Source of the DNA: Ruegeria sp. SCSIO 43209
Lineage (GTDB): Bacteria; Pseudomonadota; Alphaproteobacteria; Rhodobacterales; Rhodobacteraceae
DNA: 64,000 nucleotides
Direction of reading: 5' to 3'
Assembly: GCF_019904295.1 (NCBI RefSeq)
Contig: NZ_CP065359.1
Location: 2,939,001 to 3,003,000 of the forward strand
Shown here: one piece after another, positions 25,729 to 36,244 of the stretch
Position numbering within the stretch: the stretch's first letter is position 1
How the letters are laid out: each line of letters opens with the position of its first letter
The notes under the pieces: generated by a model
Seen by the model: only the letters and a program-made list of their open reading frames with translations
Database searches by the model: none
Told to the model about the DNA's origin: nothing
Translations under genes and position numbers: made by a program

Positions 25729-26727
25729 ATGACACAAGCCGTACCAATGACAGAACTCTGGCGCGGGTCACTGTTGGAAAGCCTGCATATGGGCCATGCA
25801 GTGATCTGTGACGATAGTGGTCAGATCGTGCGCAGCTGGGGTGATCCAAACGCGGTGATCTATCCCCGTTCCTCGGCCAAAATGATCCAGGCCCTGCCGC
25901 TGATCACCTCGGGAGCAGCTGCAAAATACGGTTTGAACAGCGAACATCTGGCCTTGGCCTGTGCTTCACATAACGGGGCGCATATCCATACTGACCGCGT
26001 GTCCGCATGGCTCGATCATCTCGGTCTGTCCGAGCCCGATCTGCGCTGCGGCCCGCAGGAACCTGCCGACATGGCGGCCCGCGACGGGTTGATTCTTGCG
26101 GACGATACACCCTGCCAGATTCACAACAATTGCTCAGGCAAGCATTGCGGTTTCCTGACTTTGACGCAGCATATGGGGGCCGGGCCGGAATACTTGGAAA
26201 TCGACCATCCAGTTCAGCAGGCCTGCCTGTCTGCCATCGAAGAAACCACAAGCGAAACCAGTCCCACCTACGGAATCGACGGGTGCTCGGCGCCGAATTT
26301 TGCGACATCACTGGTAGGGCTTGCGCGATCAATGGCTTGGTTTGCCTCTGCGGCAGACCGTTCGGACCGTTCCAGCGAAGCAGCGGTACAGCTCACAGAA
26401 GCAATGGTGAAACATCCCGAACTTGTCGCAGGTGAAACTCGCGCTTGTACCGAGTTGATGCGAGCGATGAACGGGCGCGTTGCAATCAAGACAGGGGCCG
26501 AGGCCGTCTTTGTTGCCATCATCCCTGAAAAGCGCATGGGCGTTGCGCTAAAAATCACTGACGGCACTACCCGCGCCAGCGAATGCGCCATCGCCGCGAT
26601 TCTAGTGCATTTAGGTGTGCTTGAGGCCGATCACCCGGCCACCCGCAAATTCATGAACGCCACGCAATACAGCCGCCGCGGGCTGGAATGTGGTGTAATC
26701 AAACCCTCACCGGGATTCCCCGGCTGA
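25729..26727 (+). CDS. asparaginase (Rhizobium AnsA / class 3 type)
   Basis: 332-residue member of the Asparaginase_II family (PF06089), the group of the thermolabile rhizobial L-asparaginase, which hydrolyses L-asparagine to aspartate and ammonia. It is unrelated to E. coli AnsB. Seen: GHAVICDDSGQIVRSWGDP at the N-terminus, the YPRSSAKMIQALPL motif (catalytic Ser-Lys region), ACASHNG and the metal-binding-type NNCSGKHCGF motif. Start placed at the ATG at 25729, which has GGGGTGG upstream; 25711 and 25747 are alternatives. No signal peptide, so cytoplasmic. Confidence 0.88.
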   Translation: MTQAVPMTELWRGSLLESLHMGHAVICDDSGQIVRSWGDPNAVIYPRSSAKMIQALPLITSGAAAKYGLNSEHLALACASHNGAHIHTDRVSAWLDHLGLSEPDLRCGPQEPADMAARDGLILADDTPCQIHNNCSGKHCGFLTLTQHMGAGPEYLEIDHPVQQACLSAIEETTSETSPTYGIDGCSAPNFATSLVGLARSMAWFASAADRSDRSSEAAVQLTEAMVKHPELVAGETRACTELMRAMNGRVAIKTGAEAVFVAIIPEKRMGVALKITDGTTRASECAIAAILVHLGVLEADHPATRKFMNATQYSRRGLECGVIKPSPGFPG

Positions 26728-26730
26728 GGC

Positions 26731-27051
26731 TTACATCTCGATCTCGTGCACCTCGGCCACTTCGACCGAGCCCGAGCCATTCACGACCATCGGGCAGCCT
26801 TTGGCCAATTCGGTTGCAGTCTCAATGCTGTCGGCCTTCACCACCGTGAAACCTGAGGCCGGATTTGATCCGCCATTGTCTTCAACCCCTCCGCTGCTGA
26901 CCGTGTAGGACTGGCCTACAGGATTTCCCGGAATCTCTAATGAGCCGCCGATTTCCTGAAACCAAGCGCCCCAAGCGGCCATGGTCGCCTCGATCTCGGC
27001 GGGATCGGTTGGGGTGTGACCCCCGTGATAAACAAACAAATATTGGGGCAT
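26731..27051 (-). CDS. YCII/DGPF domain protein
   Basis: 106-residue small protein of the YCII-related (DGPF-type) superfamily with a ferredoxin-like alpha-beta fold: MPQYLFVYHGGHTPTD at the N-terminus and TVVKADSIETATELAKGCPMV at about 68-88. Such genes often accompany ECF sigma factors or SRPBCC proteins; here an SRPBCC gene and an ArsR regulator lie directly upstream on the same strand. Start at 27051 with GGAGGAG 5 bases upstream. The biochemical role is not known. Confidence 0.8.
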   Translation of the reverse strand: MPQYLFVYHGGHTPTDPAEIEATMAAWGAWFQEIGGSLEIPGNPVGQSYTVSSGGVEDNGGSNPASGFTVVKADSIETATELAKGCPMVVNGSGSVEVAEVHEIEM

Positions 27052-27073
27052 ATCGCTCCTCCCTGATGAAAAC

Positions 27074-27502
27074 CTATTTGCAAAGTGCTTCGAGTTTGCG
27101 CAGCGACGATGTCCAGCCTTCGTTGTGGTTCGTGGCCGATTCGGCATCGACAAGTTCACGGTGATCAACCACCAGCCGTGATCCGCTGTTGGTCGCGGTA
27201 ACCGAAAAGGTCACATGGCTTTCCGCACCGCGCTGGTCCTGATCGTCATGCCAAGCCCACGTAAATCCAACAGATTTTGGTCGATCGATATGGGTAACGT
27301 GACCCGAGACTTTGAACTGCTGACCCTCGCCATTCTGCATAACCGAATACCAGGGACCAATGCGCGAAAAGTCGAGATCATGTTCCGGTACATGCAACCC
27401 TTCGGGCCCCCACCACTGCAGAAGTTTCGCACCATCGCTGACCCATGCGAACAGGACCTCGGGACTAACGGGAAAATCTCGTTCCAGTTTCAGGTCGGCC
27501 AT
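27074..27502 (-). CDS. SRPBCC (AHSA1-like) domain protein
   Basis: 142-residue START/Bet v1-like ligand-binding domain of the activator-of-Hsp90 homologue group. Seen: ERDFPVSPEVLFAWVSDGAKLLQWWGPEG at the N-terminus and the C-terminal helix NHNEGWTSSLRKLEALC. The start lies inside the 3' end of the ArsR-type gene (13-base overlap), a common arrangement in which the regulator controls the SRPBCC gene. Ligand unknown. The YCII gene follows 22 bases later and is likely in the same operon. Confidence 0.85.
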   Translation of the reverse strand: MADLKLERDFPVSPEVLFAWVSDGAKLLQWWGPEGLHVPEHDLDFSRIGPWYSVMQNGEGQQFKVSGHVTHIDRPKSVGFTWAWHDDQDQRGAESHVTFSVTATNSGSRLVVDHRELVDAESATNHNEGWTSSLRKLEALCK

Positions 27503-27819
27503 GAATTTTCCCTTTCAATAAGCTCTTCCAAACGGTCGAGGCTGCTTTCCCAGAAATGTCGTTTCGAAATCGTCCATTCGGCTATCGCGCGCAGACCCTC
27601 GGGCTGCACCGAGTACATCCGTTGCGTGCCGTGTACCCGCTGCTGCACCAACCCGGCCTTGCGCAAAACCTTCAAATGGCGCGAGATCGCGGCCCCTGAC
27701 ATGCCCTTGCCTTCTATCAAATTACCGACGGGCAGTTCGCCTTCGTCCATCAGTTGCTCGACAATCGAGAACCGAGTGGCATCAGACAAAGCGGAGAATG
27801 TGACCAGAAGCGTATTCAT
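27490..27819 (-). CDS. ArsR-family winged-helix regulator
   Basis: 109-residue transcriptional repressor of the ArsR/SmtB fold (LSDATRFSIVEQLMDEGELPVG and GAAISRHLKVLRKAGLVQQR recognition region). It lacks the ELCVCDL cysteine metal site, so it is probably not a metal sensor. Members paired with SRPBCC genes usually regulate that pair. Start at the ATG at 27819; a GTG at 27834 would lie inside the candidate operator. A perfect inverted repeat (27826-27845) directly upstream is the likely autoregulatory site. Confidence 0.85.
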   Translation of the reverse strand: MNTLLVTFSALSDATRFSIVEQLMDEGELPVGNLIEGKGMSGAAISRHLKVLRKAGLVQQRVHGTQRMYSVQPEGLRAIAEWTISKRHFWESSLDRLEELIERENSWPT

Positions 27820-27825
27820 GGCTTT

Positions 27826-27845
27826 ATTTAACACAATAGTTAAAT
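27826..27845. promoter_or_regulatory. candidate ArsR-type operator
   Basis: ATTTAAC (27826-27832) and GTTAAAT (27839-27845) are perfect complements separated by six bases, just upstream of the ArsR-type gene's start. Two half-sites about 13 bases apart in AT-rich DNA fit a winged-helix dimer of this family. Confidence 0.6.
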
Positions 27846-27858
27846 TAAAGGAAGCCCC

Positions 27859-28737
27859 TTAGAGGCCTTGAAATTCTGACCTGCCATAGCCCTGCAGATA
27901 CAACAACGCTGTCAGATCGCCGTGATTTATGCGGACATCACATTCGGCAGCGACCGAAGGCTTGGCGTGCAACGCGACACCCGTCCCCGCCCGACCCAAC
28001 ATTCCCAGATCATTCGCTCCATCGCCAACGGCAATCACGTCAACCTCGGAGATACCTAGGCGTGTTGTGATCTGCTCCAATGCCTCTATTTTGGCCTGTC
28101 GCCCAAGAATGGGCCGCTTCACGTCGCCGGTAAGCTTGCCATCCTCAGCCAGCAATGTATTCGCCCGGTTCTCATCAAACCCAAGCTCTTCGGCGACCTT
28201 AGCCGTAAAAGCCGTGAACCCACCCGAGACCAGCGCTGCATAGACCCCATTCGCGCGCATCGTGGCAAGTAACGCCTTGCCGCCGGGCATCAGCGTGATC
28301 CGTTCATTCAGAACCTTGCCGATCACGCTTTCATCCAGCCCTTTCAACAAGCCCACACGCTCAGTCAGCGCACCTTCGAAATCCAGCTCGCCGTTCATTG
28401 CACGCGCGGTGATATCCTTGACCCGATCACCGACACCAGCCTCATCAGCCAGTTCATCGATGCATTCCTGTTGGATCATGGTGCTGTCCATATCGGCCAG
28501 CAGCATCTTTTTCCGGCGACCGTCAGTTTTTTGCACGACCAGGTCCACGCCCATCTCTTGCAACTCGCCCCAAACGTCCCAGCGATTGTCGGGAATTTCT
28601 GGCAGGGAAAACTCGGCCGCCTCATCGAGGCTCAGCCAGTTCGCATCATCCCCGCCCCATGCATTCCGCAACGACTCAACCAGCGTCGCCTCTAAAGAAG
28701 GGGCCGCAGGGTTGGTCAGCAGAGTAGCTACATACAT
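27859..28737 (-). CDS. serB: phosphoserine phosphatase
   Basis: HAD-family enzyme catalysing the last step of serine synthesis, phosphoserine to serine. The catalytic motif I is ADMDSTM (Asp82 nucleophile, Asp84), motif II is in ALVSGGFTAF, and motif III/IV are in KRPILGRQAKIEAL and AVGDGANDLGMLGRAGTGVA. The N-terminal 75 residues match the SerB extension seen in proteobacteria. 292 residues, the normal length. The other serine genes, serA and serC, are at 38619-41427, so the pathway is complete in this window but split over two loci. Confidence 0.95.
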   Translation of the reverse strand: MYVATLLTNPAAPSLEATLVESLRNAWGGDDANWLSLDEAAEFSLPEIPDNRWDVWGELQEMGVDLVVQKTDGRRKKMLLADMDSTMIQQECIDELADEAGVGDRVKDITARAMNGELDFEGALTERVGLLKGLDESVIGKVLNERITLMPGGKALLATMRANGVYAALVSGGFTAFTAKVAEELGFDENRANTLLAEDGKLTGDVKRPILGRQAKIEALEQITTRLGISEVDVIAVGDGANDLGMLGRAGTGVALHAKPSVAAECDVRINHGDLTALLYLQGYGRSEFQGL

Positions 28738-28755
28738 GTCAGGCCTCCGATTAGC

Positions 28756-28779
28756 GCACCTGCGGGATATCGCAGGTGC
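28756..28779. terminator. hairpin between hutU and serB
   Basis: GCACCTGCG and CGCAGGTGC form a perfect 9-bp stem with a 6-base loop in the 68-base gap after hutU. No U tract follows on either strand, so it may be a factor-assisted terminator or a processing site separating the hut operon from serB. Confidence 0.45.
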
Positions 28780-28805
28780 AGCATTTTCACCAGAGGCAGA
28801 TTGAT

Positions 28806-30488
28806 CTAACCGAGAATACCAGGCAGGCGCAGCCCATGTTCGCGAGCGCAGTCTTTCGCGATCTCATACCCCGCATCTGCGTGACGCCAGACGCCTGAGG
28901 CAGGGTCGTTCCACAGAACACGCTCCAATCGCCGTGCGGCATCTTCGGTACCATCTGCACAGATCACCACACCCGCGTGCTGGCTGAAGCCCATACCAAC
29001 GCCGCCGCCGTGATGCAGCGAGACCCAGGTCGCACCGCTGGCCGTATTGATCAGAGCGTTCAACAGCGGCCAATCCGACACTGCATCCGAGCCGTCCAGC
29101 ATCGCCTCGGTCTCGCGGTTCGGGCTGGCGACCGAGCCCGAGTCCAAGTGATCACGCCCAATGACAACAGGCGCTTTCAACTCGCCATTGGCAACCATTT
29201 CGTTGAAGGCCAACCCCGCGCGGTGGCGATCTCCAAGGCCGATCCAGCATATACGTGCGGGCAGACCCTGAAACGCAATGCGTTCCTGTGCCATATCCAG
29301 CCAACGATGCAGATGCTCGTTCTCGGGGAACAGCTCCTTCATCTTGGCGTCGGTCTTGTAGATATCCTCGGGGTCACCCGACAATGCACACCAGCGGAAC
29401 GGGCCGATGCCCTTGCAGAACAGCGGCCGGATATAGGCGGGCACAAAGCCGGGGAATGCAAAGGCATTCTCCAAGCCTTCATCCTGCGCCACCTGACGGA
29501 TGTTGTTGCCGTAATCCAGCGTCGGAACGCCCGCGTTCCAGAAATCGACCATTGCAGCGACATGCTGTTTCATCGAGGCACGGGCGGCCTTTTCAACCGC
29601 TTTAGGATCAGTTTCGCGCTTGTCCTTCCACTGCGCCATGCTCCAGCCAATCGGCAGATACCCATTGATCGGGTCATGGGCGCTGGTTTGGTCAGTGACG
29701 ATATCGGGGCGCATGCCACCGGCCTGCATCCGCGCATAAATTTCGGGGAACACCTCAGCCGCATTGCCTAGCAGACCCACAGATTTCGCCTCGCCCGCCT
29801 TGGTCCAGCGGTCGATCATCTCAAGCGCTTCGTCGAGAGTCTCGGCTTTTTCGTCCAGATACTTGGTGCGCAGGCGGAAATCGATAGAATCCGGATTGCA
29901 CTCGACCGCCAAACAACTGGCCCCGGCGAACACTGCCGCCAGAGGCTGTGCGCCACCCATGCCGCCCAGACCGCCGGTCAGAATCCACTTGCCAGTCAAG
30001 TCGCCGCCATAGTGCTGACGGCCAGCCTCGGCAAAGGTTTCGTAGGTGCCCTGTACGATGCCCTGCGTACCGATATAGATCCACGAACCGGCCGTCATCT
30101 GGCCGTACATCATCAGCCCCTTCTTATCGAGCTCGTTGAAGTGATCCCAATTGGCCCAATGAGGCACGATGTTTGAGTTGGCGATCAGAACCCGAGGCGC
30201 ATCCTTATGGGTGCGGATGATCGCCACCGGTTTGCCCGACTGGACGATCAGGGTTTCATCCTCTTCCAGATCTTTCAGCCCTGCGACGATCCGGTCGAAA
30301 TCGTTCCATGTCCGCGCCGCGCGACCGATGCCGCCATAAACCACCAGCTCGTGCGGGTTTTCGGCCACATCCGGATGCAGGTTATTCATCATCATCCGCA
30401 ACGGCGCTTCGGTCACCCAGCTTTTTGCGTTCAGTTCGGGGCCGGTGGGCGGATAGATATCGCGGGTATTCTTGCGAGGATCGGTCAT
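28806..30488 (-). CDS. hutU: urocanate hydratase
   Basis: Converts urocanate to 4-imidazolone-5-propanoate with tightly bound NAD+, the second step of histidine degradation. 560 residues with family hallmarks: N-terminal [23 protein letters not shown]-binding [16 protein letters not shown], and the C-terminal [15 protein letters not shown]. Start at the ATG at 30488, one base after the hutG stop; the longer open frame upstream is hutG in another frame. Last gene of the minus-strand hutI-hutH-hutG-hutU operon. Confidence 0.96.
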   Translation of the reverse strand: MTDPRKNTRDIYPPTGPELNAKSWVTEAPLRMMMNNLHPDVAENPHELVVYGGIGRAARTWNDFDRIVAGLKDLEEDETLIVQSGKPVAIIRTHKDAPRVLIANSNIVPHWANWDHFNELDKKGLMMYGQMTAGSWIYIGTQGIVQGTYETFAEAGRQHYGGDLTGKWILTGGLGGMGGAQPLAAVFAGASCLAVECNPDSIDFRLRTKYLDEKAETLDEALEMIDRWTKAGEAKSVGLLGNAAEVFPEIYARMQAGGMRPDIVTDQTSAHDPINGYLPIGWSMAQWKDKRETDPKAVEKAARASMKQHVAAMVDFWNAGVPTLDYGNNIRQVAQDEGLENAFAFPGFVPAYIRPLFCKGIGPFRWCALSGDPEDIYKTDAKMKELFPENEHLHRWLDMAQERIAFQGLPARICWIGLGDRHRAGLAFNEMVANGELKAPVVIGRDHLDSGSVASPNRETEAMLDGSDAVSDWPLLNALINTASGATWVSLHHGGGVGMGFSQHAGVVICADGTEDAARRLERVLWNDPASGVWRHADAGYEIAKDCAREHGLRLPGILG

Positions 30489-30489
30489 G

Positions 30490-31284
30490 TCAAAGCTCCA
30501 ATGCAGTGTCTTGGATGGCGTCGAGAATATCCACCAACCAGCGACGCAGGCGCTTGGCTTTTGCCTGGTCAAACGCCCACGGAGGGGTTTCGGTGGACAG
30601 ATAGGTAGATTGCGCCAGTTCCATCTGGATCGCGTGTTGGCCTTCATCAGGACGGCCATAGTATCGGGTCGTCCAACCCCCTCGGAATCGCCCGTTCAGG
30701 ACGGTGCTGTAAGGGGAGGAATGCGAAAATTCATAGGCCGCGGCCTCAATGCCGTGGGCACAGGTCGCGCCACCATCGGTGCCGATGTTCATATCCGGCA
30801 GGGTGCCTTCAAAGAGGAACGGAATCTTGCTGCGGATCGAGTGGCAGTCAAACAAGATCGCAACGCCGTGTATTGCCCGCACCCTTTCAAGCTCTTGCTC
30901 AAGCGCGTTGTGGTAGGGCGCGTGGTAAGCGATGCGTCGCGCTTCAATCTCATCGGTTGAGGGCTCCTGCCCCTCGGCCCAGATCGGCTGACCGTCAAAA
31001 TCGGTCAACGGCACCAGAGTTGTTGTGTTCTGCCCAGGATACAATGATACGCCCGCAGGGTCTCGATTAGCGTCAGTGACATAGCGGTGGATATGGGATT
31101 GCACGACCGTCGCGTTGGCAACGAGCCCATCGTAGAGCTGATTGATATGCCAATCCGTATCCGCCAGCGCCTGCCCATTCGCATTCAGTCGCGCAGCAAT
31201 GTCGTCGGGCACATACGTGCCGCCATGCGGCTGTCCCAGCACGATGGGCCCATCGCCACGCTGAACACTGAAAACCTGCATCAC
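30490..31284 (-). CDS. hutG: N-formylglutamate deformylase
   Basis: Zinc amidohydrolase (264 residues) that splits N-formyl-L-glutamate into glutamate and formate. Family motifs: [14 protein letters not shown] at the N-terminus, [39 protein letters not shown] in the centre. Its presence with hutF defines the five-step histidine route in which nitrogen is released as ammonia and carbon as formate rather than formamide. The start overlaps the hutH stop by four bases, and its own stop lies 1 base from the hutU start. Confidence 0.94.
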   Translation of the reverse strand: MMQVFSVQRGDGPIVLGQPHGGTYVPDDIAARLNANGQALADTDWHINQLYDGLVANATVVQSHIHRYVTDANRDPAGVSLYPGQNTTTLVPLTDFDGQPIWAEGQEPSTDEIEARRIAYHAPYHNALEQELERVRAIHGVAILFDCHSIRSKIPFLFEGTLPDMNIGTDGGATCAHGIEAAAYEFSHSSPYSTVLNGRFRGGWTTRYYGRPDEGQHAIQMELAQSTYLSTETPPWAFDQAKAKRLRRWLVDILDAIQDTALEL

Positions 31285-32816
31285 GACAGCTCCGGCATGG
31301 GCATTGCAGCTGCCTGCAAAATAGTTCCGCTTTCGACTAGGGACTTCGCGGTTTCCAATTCAGGCGCCAGATAGCGATCATCGCCAAGCGACGGGATATC
31401 GTCGCGCAAACGCCCAACCACGCTGGTCAGCGCTTTGCTGGTCGCAAGAGGTGCGCGGAACTCGATGCCTTGCGCGGCGCAGAGCAGTTCGATCCCCAGA
31501 ATATAGTTCAAATTATCAACCATCCGGCCTAAACGCCGCGCCCCGTGGGCAGCCATCGAGACGTGGTCTTCTTGATTGGCCGATGTAGGTGTGCTGTCGG
31601 TCACACATGGGTTGGCCAGATGTTTGTTCTCGCTCATCAACGCAGCCGTCGTGACCTCGGCGATCATCAGACCCGAGTTCAGCCCCGGCTCGGGCGTCAG
31701 GAAGGGCGGCAGATCAAAGCTAAGCGCCGGGTCGACCATTAATGCGATCCGACGCTGTGCGATCGCCCCGATCTCTGACAGGGCCAAAGCAATCATATCG
31801 GCGGCAAAGCCTACCGGCTCGGCGTGGAAATTCCCGCCCGAAACAATTGCATCCGGATCGGTCAGAACCAGCGGATTATCAGTGGCCGCGTTGGCCTCAG
31901 TTACAAGAGTTGCGGACGCCTGCCGGATCACATCCATCGCTGCGCCGGTCACCTGTGGTTGGCAGCGGATGCAATATGGATCCTGCACTCGCGTATCCCC
32001 ATCACGGTGACTTTCGCGGATCTCAGATCCCTCCAGAGTGGCCCGCATCGCCGCCGCCGCTTCGATCTGCCCACGATGCCCGCGCAGCGCGTGAATCTCG
32101 GGTTGCAGAGGGGCCGTGGATCCCATGATCGCATCTGTTGAAGCCGCTGAAATCACCAGCGCATTTTGTGCTGAACGCCAACCTTCGAACAATCCGGCCA
32201 GAGCAAAGGCAGTCGAAAATTGCGTCCCGTTGATGAACGCTAGGCCCTCCTTTGGACCAAGTTGAATCGGCTCTAGCCCAGCTGTTTTCAGAGCCTCTGC
32301 ACCCGGCATAAAAACACCGTTCACCTCTGCCTCGCCCTCACCGATCACCACAGCGGTCATATGGGCCAGTGGTGCAAGATCGCCAGACGCGCCGACCGAA
32401 CCCTGTGCCGGGATCACAGGTGTCACACCACACGCCAGCATCTGTTGCAGCAATTCGACAAGTTCCCAGCGAACACCCGAAGCACCTCGGCCGAATGACA
32501 GCAACTTCAGTGACATCATCAGCCGCGCCAGACGACGCGGCACGGCCGGACCCACCCCGCAACAATGGCTGAGGATCAGGTTGCGCTGCAGGGTTGAGGT
32601 ATCTTTGGCCGCAATCTTGTGACTCGCCAGTTTGCCAAAGCCGGTGTTGACGCCATAGACGGGCTCGGTCCCTTCGGCAGCCTGCGCAATGCGGGCAGCA
32701 GCGACCTCAACCTTGGGTCGGCAGGCGGCGTCCAGCGAAATGGCGGCTTCAGTCCAGTAGATCTGGGCAAGCTGATCCAGCGAAACCTGACCGGGGACAA
32801 GCAACAGAGGTGTCAT
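31281..32816 (-). CDS. hutH: histidine ammonia-lyase
   Basis: Eliminates ammonia from histidine to give urocanate, the first step of histidine use. The Ala143-Ser144-Gly145 triad in [12 protein letters not shown] forms the electrophilic MIO cofactor by self-cyclisation. Other hallmarks: [22 protein letters not shown] segment and [12 protein letters not shown]. 511 residues, standard length. ATGA overlaps at both ends, with hutI upstream and hutG downstream, show a translationally coupled operon. Confidence 0.96.
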   Translation of the reverse strand: MTPLLLVPGQVSLDQLAQIYWTEAAISLDAACRPKVEVAAARIAQAAEGTEPVYGVNTGFGKLASHKIAAKDTSTLQRNLILSHCCGVGPAVPRRLARLMMSLKLLSFGRGASGVRWELVELLQQMLACGVTPVIPAQGSVGASGDLAPLAHMTAVVIGEGEAEVNGVFMPGAEALKTAGLEPIQLGPKEGLAFINGTQFSTAFALAGLFEGWRSAQNALVISAASTDAIMGSTAPLQPEIHALRGHRGQIEAAAAMRATLEGSEIRESHRDGDTRVQDPYCIRCQPQVTGAAMDVIRQASATLVTEANAATDNPLVLTDPDAIVSGGNFHAEPVGFAADMIALALSEIGAIAQRRIALMVDPALSFDLPPFLTPEPGLNSGLMIAEVTTAALMSENKHLANPCVTDSTPTSANQEDHVSMAAHGARRLGRMVDNLNYILGIELLCAAQGIEFRAPLATSKALTSVVGRLRDDIPSLGDDRYLAPELETAKSLVESGTILQAAAMPMPELS

Positions 32817-34018
32817 TCCTGACCTCCAAAAATACGTTTATGCAGAGGGTTGAAACCGATGCGATAGGACAGTTCTGCAGGGTGAGAAGCATCCCAGACG
32901 GCCAGATCAGCGCGCAATCCGGACGCGATCACGCCGGTATCATCCAGACCCAAAGCGCGGGCCGCGACGTGGGTAACACCTGCCAATGCTTCCTCAGGCG
33001 TCATGCGAAACAAAGTGCACCCCATGTTCATTGTTAGCAGTAGAGAAGTCAGGGGTGAGGACCCCGGATTGCAATCGGTCGCCAGTGCCATGGGAACATT
33101 CTTCTGGCGCAACAATTCAATCGGCGGAGCTTGCGTTTCATGCAGCGTATAAAACGCGCCGGGCAGCAAGACCGCGACCATTCCGGCCCTGGCCATGGCG
33201 GTAACGCCGTCGGCGTCCAAATATTCGATATGATCAGCGGATAGCGCTCCGTAAGCTGCCGCCAGCTTAGCCCCACCTAGATTTGAAAGTTGCTCAGCAT
33301 GCAGCTTCACCGGTAGGCCAAGCTCTTGCGCGACAACAAAAACCCGTTCGATCTGTGTGGGATCAAATGCAATGCCTTCGCAGAACCCATCGACCGCGTC
33401 CACCAGCCCTTCGGCATGAGCCGCGCGCAGTGTCGGAATGCAGACCTCGTCAATATAGGCGTCATCCCGACCCGCATATTCTGGCGGAACGGCATGTGCG
33501 CCAAGAAAACTGGTGTTGACCCGAATAGGGCGCTCCCGCGCAACACGGCGCGCCGCGCGCAACATACGCAGTTCGGTTTCGGTATCGAGCCCATAACCCG
33601 ACTTCACCTCGATGCAGGACACACCTTCGGCCAGCAATGCGTCCACGCGCGAAAGCGCGCCTGCAAGCAGCTCTTCTTCTGTTGCTGCCCGCGTGCCCTT
33701 TACGGTCGACAGGATGCCTCCACCCGCGCGGGCAATTTCTTCGTAGGTCGCGCCCTTCAGGCGCATTTCGAACTCAACCGCACGGTTGCCGCCAAACACA
33801 ACATGAGTATGAGCATCAATCAGAGCGGGCGTGATCAAGCGGTCACCATAGTCGTTCTGCGGCCACTCGGCATATGACGGCGGCATTGCCGACCGAGCGC
33901 CAACCCAAACGATTTCCGACTCATCGATGGCAATCGCACCATCCTCGATCATCCCATAAGGTTGGTCGCCCCCCATGGTGGCTACATGTTTGCTACGAAG
34001 AACAGTTTTTTTCGTCAT
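32813..34018 (-). CDS. hutI: imidazolonepropionase
   Basis: Amidohydrolase-superfamily enzyme opening the imidazolone ring to N-formimino-L-glutamate (third step). Metal ligands are visible in [17 protein letters not shown] and KLHAEQLSN, and in the [18 protein letters not shown] region. Start at the ATG at 34018 gives 401 residues; upstream in-frame sequence is promoter. First gene of hutIHGU, divergent from hutF with 81 bases between the starts. The shared region carries a GTATAC-centred palindrome. Confidence 0.95.
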   Translation of the reverse strand: MTKKTVLRSKHVATMGGDQPYGMIEDGAIAIDESEIVWVGARSAMPPSYAEWPQNDYGDRLITPALIDAHTHVVFGGNRAVEFEMRLKGATYEEIARAGGGILSTVKGTRAATEEELLAGALSRVDALLAEGVSCIEVKSGYGLDTETELRMLRAARRVARERPIRVNTSFLGAHAVPPEYAGRDDAYIDEVCIPTLRAAHAEGLVDAVDGFCEGIAFDPTQIERVFVVAQELGLPVKLHAEQLSNLGGAKLAAAYGALSADHIEYLDADGVTAMARAGMVAVLLPGAFYTLHETQAPPIELLRQKNVPMALATDCNPGSSPLTSLLLTMNMGCTLFRMTPEEALAGVTHVAARALGLDDTGVIASGLRADLAVWDASHPAELSYRIGFNPLHKRIFGGQE

Positions 34019-34055
34019 GGCGATTCTTTTGGGCTCCCCCTGCGCTTGATTTTTT

Positions 34056-34063
34056 CGTATACG
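34056..34063. promoter_or_regulatory. candidate HutC operator between hutI and hutF
   Basis: The palindrome CGTATACG lies between a TTGATT -35-like hexamer (34046-34051) and an AT-rich -10 region (about 34070-34077) of the hutF direction, and near the -10 position of the hutI direction. GntR/HutC-type operators are often TATAC-centred palindromes. One protein bound here could silence both arms of the hut region. Confidence 0.5.
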
Positions 34064-34099
34064 GCTAAAAATATAAAGTCTACACAAAATGGAATTACG

Positions 34100-35455
34100 A
34101 TGACGGTTCATGCCAAAACGGCCCTGTTAGGCTCTGAGTGGGTGCACAACCTACGAGTCGAAATCGAGGACGGTCGGATCGCTGCGCTGAAATCAGGGAC
34201 CGAGCCAAAACCCGAAGACACTCGGGTCGACGTGTTGCTGCCCGCTTTGGCGAACCTGCACAGCCATGCCTTTCAACGCGCCATGGCGGGCATGACCGAA
34301 ACGCGCGTAGCAGGGCGCGAAAGCTTCTGGACCTGGCGTACCTTGATGTACCGATTTCTGGACCGCCTCACTCCTGCACAGATCGAGGCCATTGCTGCAT
34401 TGGTCTATATGGAGATGCAGGAAGCCGGGTATGCTGCGGTCGGGGAATTCCACTACGTCCACCACCAACCCGGCGGCACGCCTTATGCGCAGTTGTCTGA
34501 GCTGAGTCAGCGCATCTTCTCGGCAGCCAGCCAAACCGGGATTGGATTGACACATCTACCGGTGCTCTACACCTATGGCGGCGTCGCGCAAGAGCCTCTG
34601 ACCGGTGGTCAATTGCGGTTCGGCAATGATGTGGAAAGGTTCCTGCAGCTTGTCGAGGACTGTAAGCCGCTGATGCCTTATGCAGACAGCCAGATCGGCA
34701 TCGCGCCGCACTCTCTGCGTGCGACCTCGCCTGATGATCTACGGCAAGTGCTGAACGCTACCCCGCGAGACCCGGTGCACATCCACATCTCTGAACAAGA
34801 GAAGGAGGTCACGGATGTAGAAGCCGCTCTGGGTCAGCGACCGGTAGATTGGCTGCTGAGCAACGTGGATGTGAACGAACGATGGTGCCTGATCCATGCC
34901 ACTCATATGACAGACGATGAAACCCGCGCTCTTGCCCGATCCGGGGCTGTGGCCGGTCTGTGCCCGATCACAGAGGCCAATCTGGGGGATGGTATTTTTA
35001 ATGGTGCCGTCTACATCGAGCAGGGCGGTGCCTTTGGTGTCGGTTCAGACTCGAATGTGCGCATTTCACTGCCCGAGGAATTGCGTACGCTGGAGTATTC
35101 TCAACGTCTGCGCGACAAGGCCCGCACTGTGCTGGTACGTGGCGAAGGCTCGGTCGGTCAAACGCTGTATACCGGAGCCGCCCGCGGTGGCGCACAGGCG
35201 CTGGGGCGCGACGCCGGAGAGATCGCAATAGGTCATCTGGCCGATCTGGTTGCGATCGATCGAAGTCACCCCACTCTGTGTACTTTGCGCGACGATCAAT
35301 TGATTGACGGCCTGAGCTTTGCCGCGCCTGACGGAACAGTGACCGACCTTTGGTCTGCCGGGCGACATCAGGTGCGCGGCGGGCGCCATATCGCCCGCGA
35401 TGCGATCCTGAACAATTATCGTGCCGCGATAAATGACCTTTTGGAAGACATCTGA
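34100..35455 (+). CDS. hutF: formimidoylglutamate deiminase
   Basis: Amidohydrolase-superfamily enzyme converting N-formimino-L-glutamate to N-formyl-L-glutamate plus ammonia. 451 residues with metal-binding motifs [40 protein letters not shown] and [13 protein letters not shown]. Start at the ATG at 34100; the open frame continues back to 33962 across the promoter but that part is not conserved. Product goes to HutG. hutC follows 6 bases after its stop, giving a hutF-hutC operon divergent from hutIHGU. Confidence 0.94.
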   Translation: MTVHAKTALLGSEWVHNLRVEIEDGRIAALKSGTEPKPEDTRVDVLLPALANLHSHAFQRAMAGMTETRVAGRESFWTWRTLMYRFLDRLTPAQIEAIAALVYMEMQEAGYAAVGEFHYVHHQPGGTPYAQLSELSQRIFSAASQTGIGLTHLPVLYTYGGVAQEPLTGGQLRFGNDVERFLQLVEDCKPLMPYADSQIGIAPHSLRATSPDDLRQVLNATPRDPVHIHISEQEKEVTDVEAALGQRPVDWLLSNVDVNERWCLIHATHMTDDETRALARSGAVAGLCPITEANLGDGIFNGAVYIEQGGAFGVGSDSNVRISLPEELRTLEYSQRLRDKARTVLVRGEGSVGQTLYTGAARGGAQALGRDAGEIAIGHLADLVAIDRSHPTLCTLRDDQLIDGLSFAAPDGTVTDLWSAGRHQVRGGRHIARDAILNNYRAAINDLLEDI

Positions 35456-35461
35456 ACTGAT

Positions 35462-36166
35462 ATGACCCAAACCAGCGACACAACCAGCTACAAAGACATT
35501 AAGCAAACCGTCCTGCGCCGCATCCGCTCGGGCGAGTTGCAGCCCGACGCTCTGCTTCCCAATGAGCAAGAATTAGCGGTCGAGTTTTCGTGCACCCGCA
35601 CCACAGTCAACAGAGCACTGCGGGAACTGGCGGATGAAGGGTTTCTTGAACGGCGCCGAAAGGCAGGCACCCGGGTTCTTAGCGCACCGCAGCGACAGGC
35701 GCGTTTCACAATTCCACTGGTCCGAGATGAAATCGAAGCGGCGGGCGGAACCTATCGCTACGCTCTTGTGTCATGTGAAACGCAGATCGCCCCAGACTGG
35801 CTGGCGGCCCGGTTGGCCCTACGTGCTGATCAAAGTGTGATGCACGTGCGATGCATGCATTTCTCCGGCAATTCGCCGTTTCAGTTCGAAGACCGCTGGA
35901 TCGTGATAGACAGCGTACCTCAGGTCACGCAGGCAGATTTCTCTAGCGTCGGACCTAATGACTGGCTGGTGCAAACTGTCCCGTTCACCAATGTCGAGTT
36001 GACCTTTCTGGCCAGCCGCGCCGATACCACTTTGGCCGGTTTTCTGGATGTTCCCGAGGGTGAACCCGTTTTTACTGCCGAGCGTATCACATGGCTGCAG
36101 GGTCAGCCGGTAACGTTCGCCAAGATGTATTTTGCGGCCGGATATCGGATGACAACCGAGTTCTGA
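35462..36166 (+). CDS. hutC: GntR-family histidine-utilisation repressor
   Basis: 234-residue GntR/HutC regulator. N-terminal winged helix: YKDIKQTVLRRIRSGEL then LAVEFSCTRTTVNRALRELADEGFLERR. The C-terminal UTRA domain (about 90-230) binds urocanate in characterised HutC proteins and includes RCMHFSGNSPFQFEDRWI and FAKMYFAAGYRM. It lies in the hutF operon and is expected to repress both hut arms until urocanate appears. Confidence 0.92.
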   Translation: MTQTSDTTSYKDIKQTVLRRIRSGELQPDALLPNEQELAVEFSCTRTTVNRALRELADEGFLERRRKAGTRVLSAPQRQARFTIPLVRDEIEAAGGTYRYALVSCETQIAPDWLAARLALRADQSVMHVRCMHFSGNSPFQFEDRWIVIDSVPQVTQADFSSVGPNDWLVQTVPFTNVELTFLASRADTTLAGFLDVPEGEPVFTAERITWLQGQPVTFAKMYFAAGYRMTTEF

Positions 36167-36244
36167 TTGTCCGGGCTTTACGCTTCCCCAATTCCACGAC
36201 AGATTTGCTGCAGAATGTGCGCGTCTGCTGGAAAGGATATCGGG

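Noticed and set aside
33962..34099. N-terminal extension of hutF
   Set aside because: It reads through the hutI start and the shared promoter region; ATG 34100 gives the normal protein.
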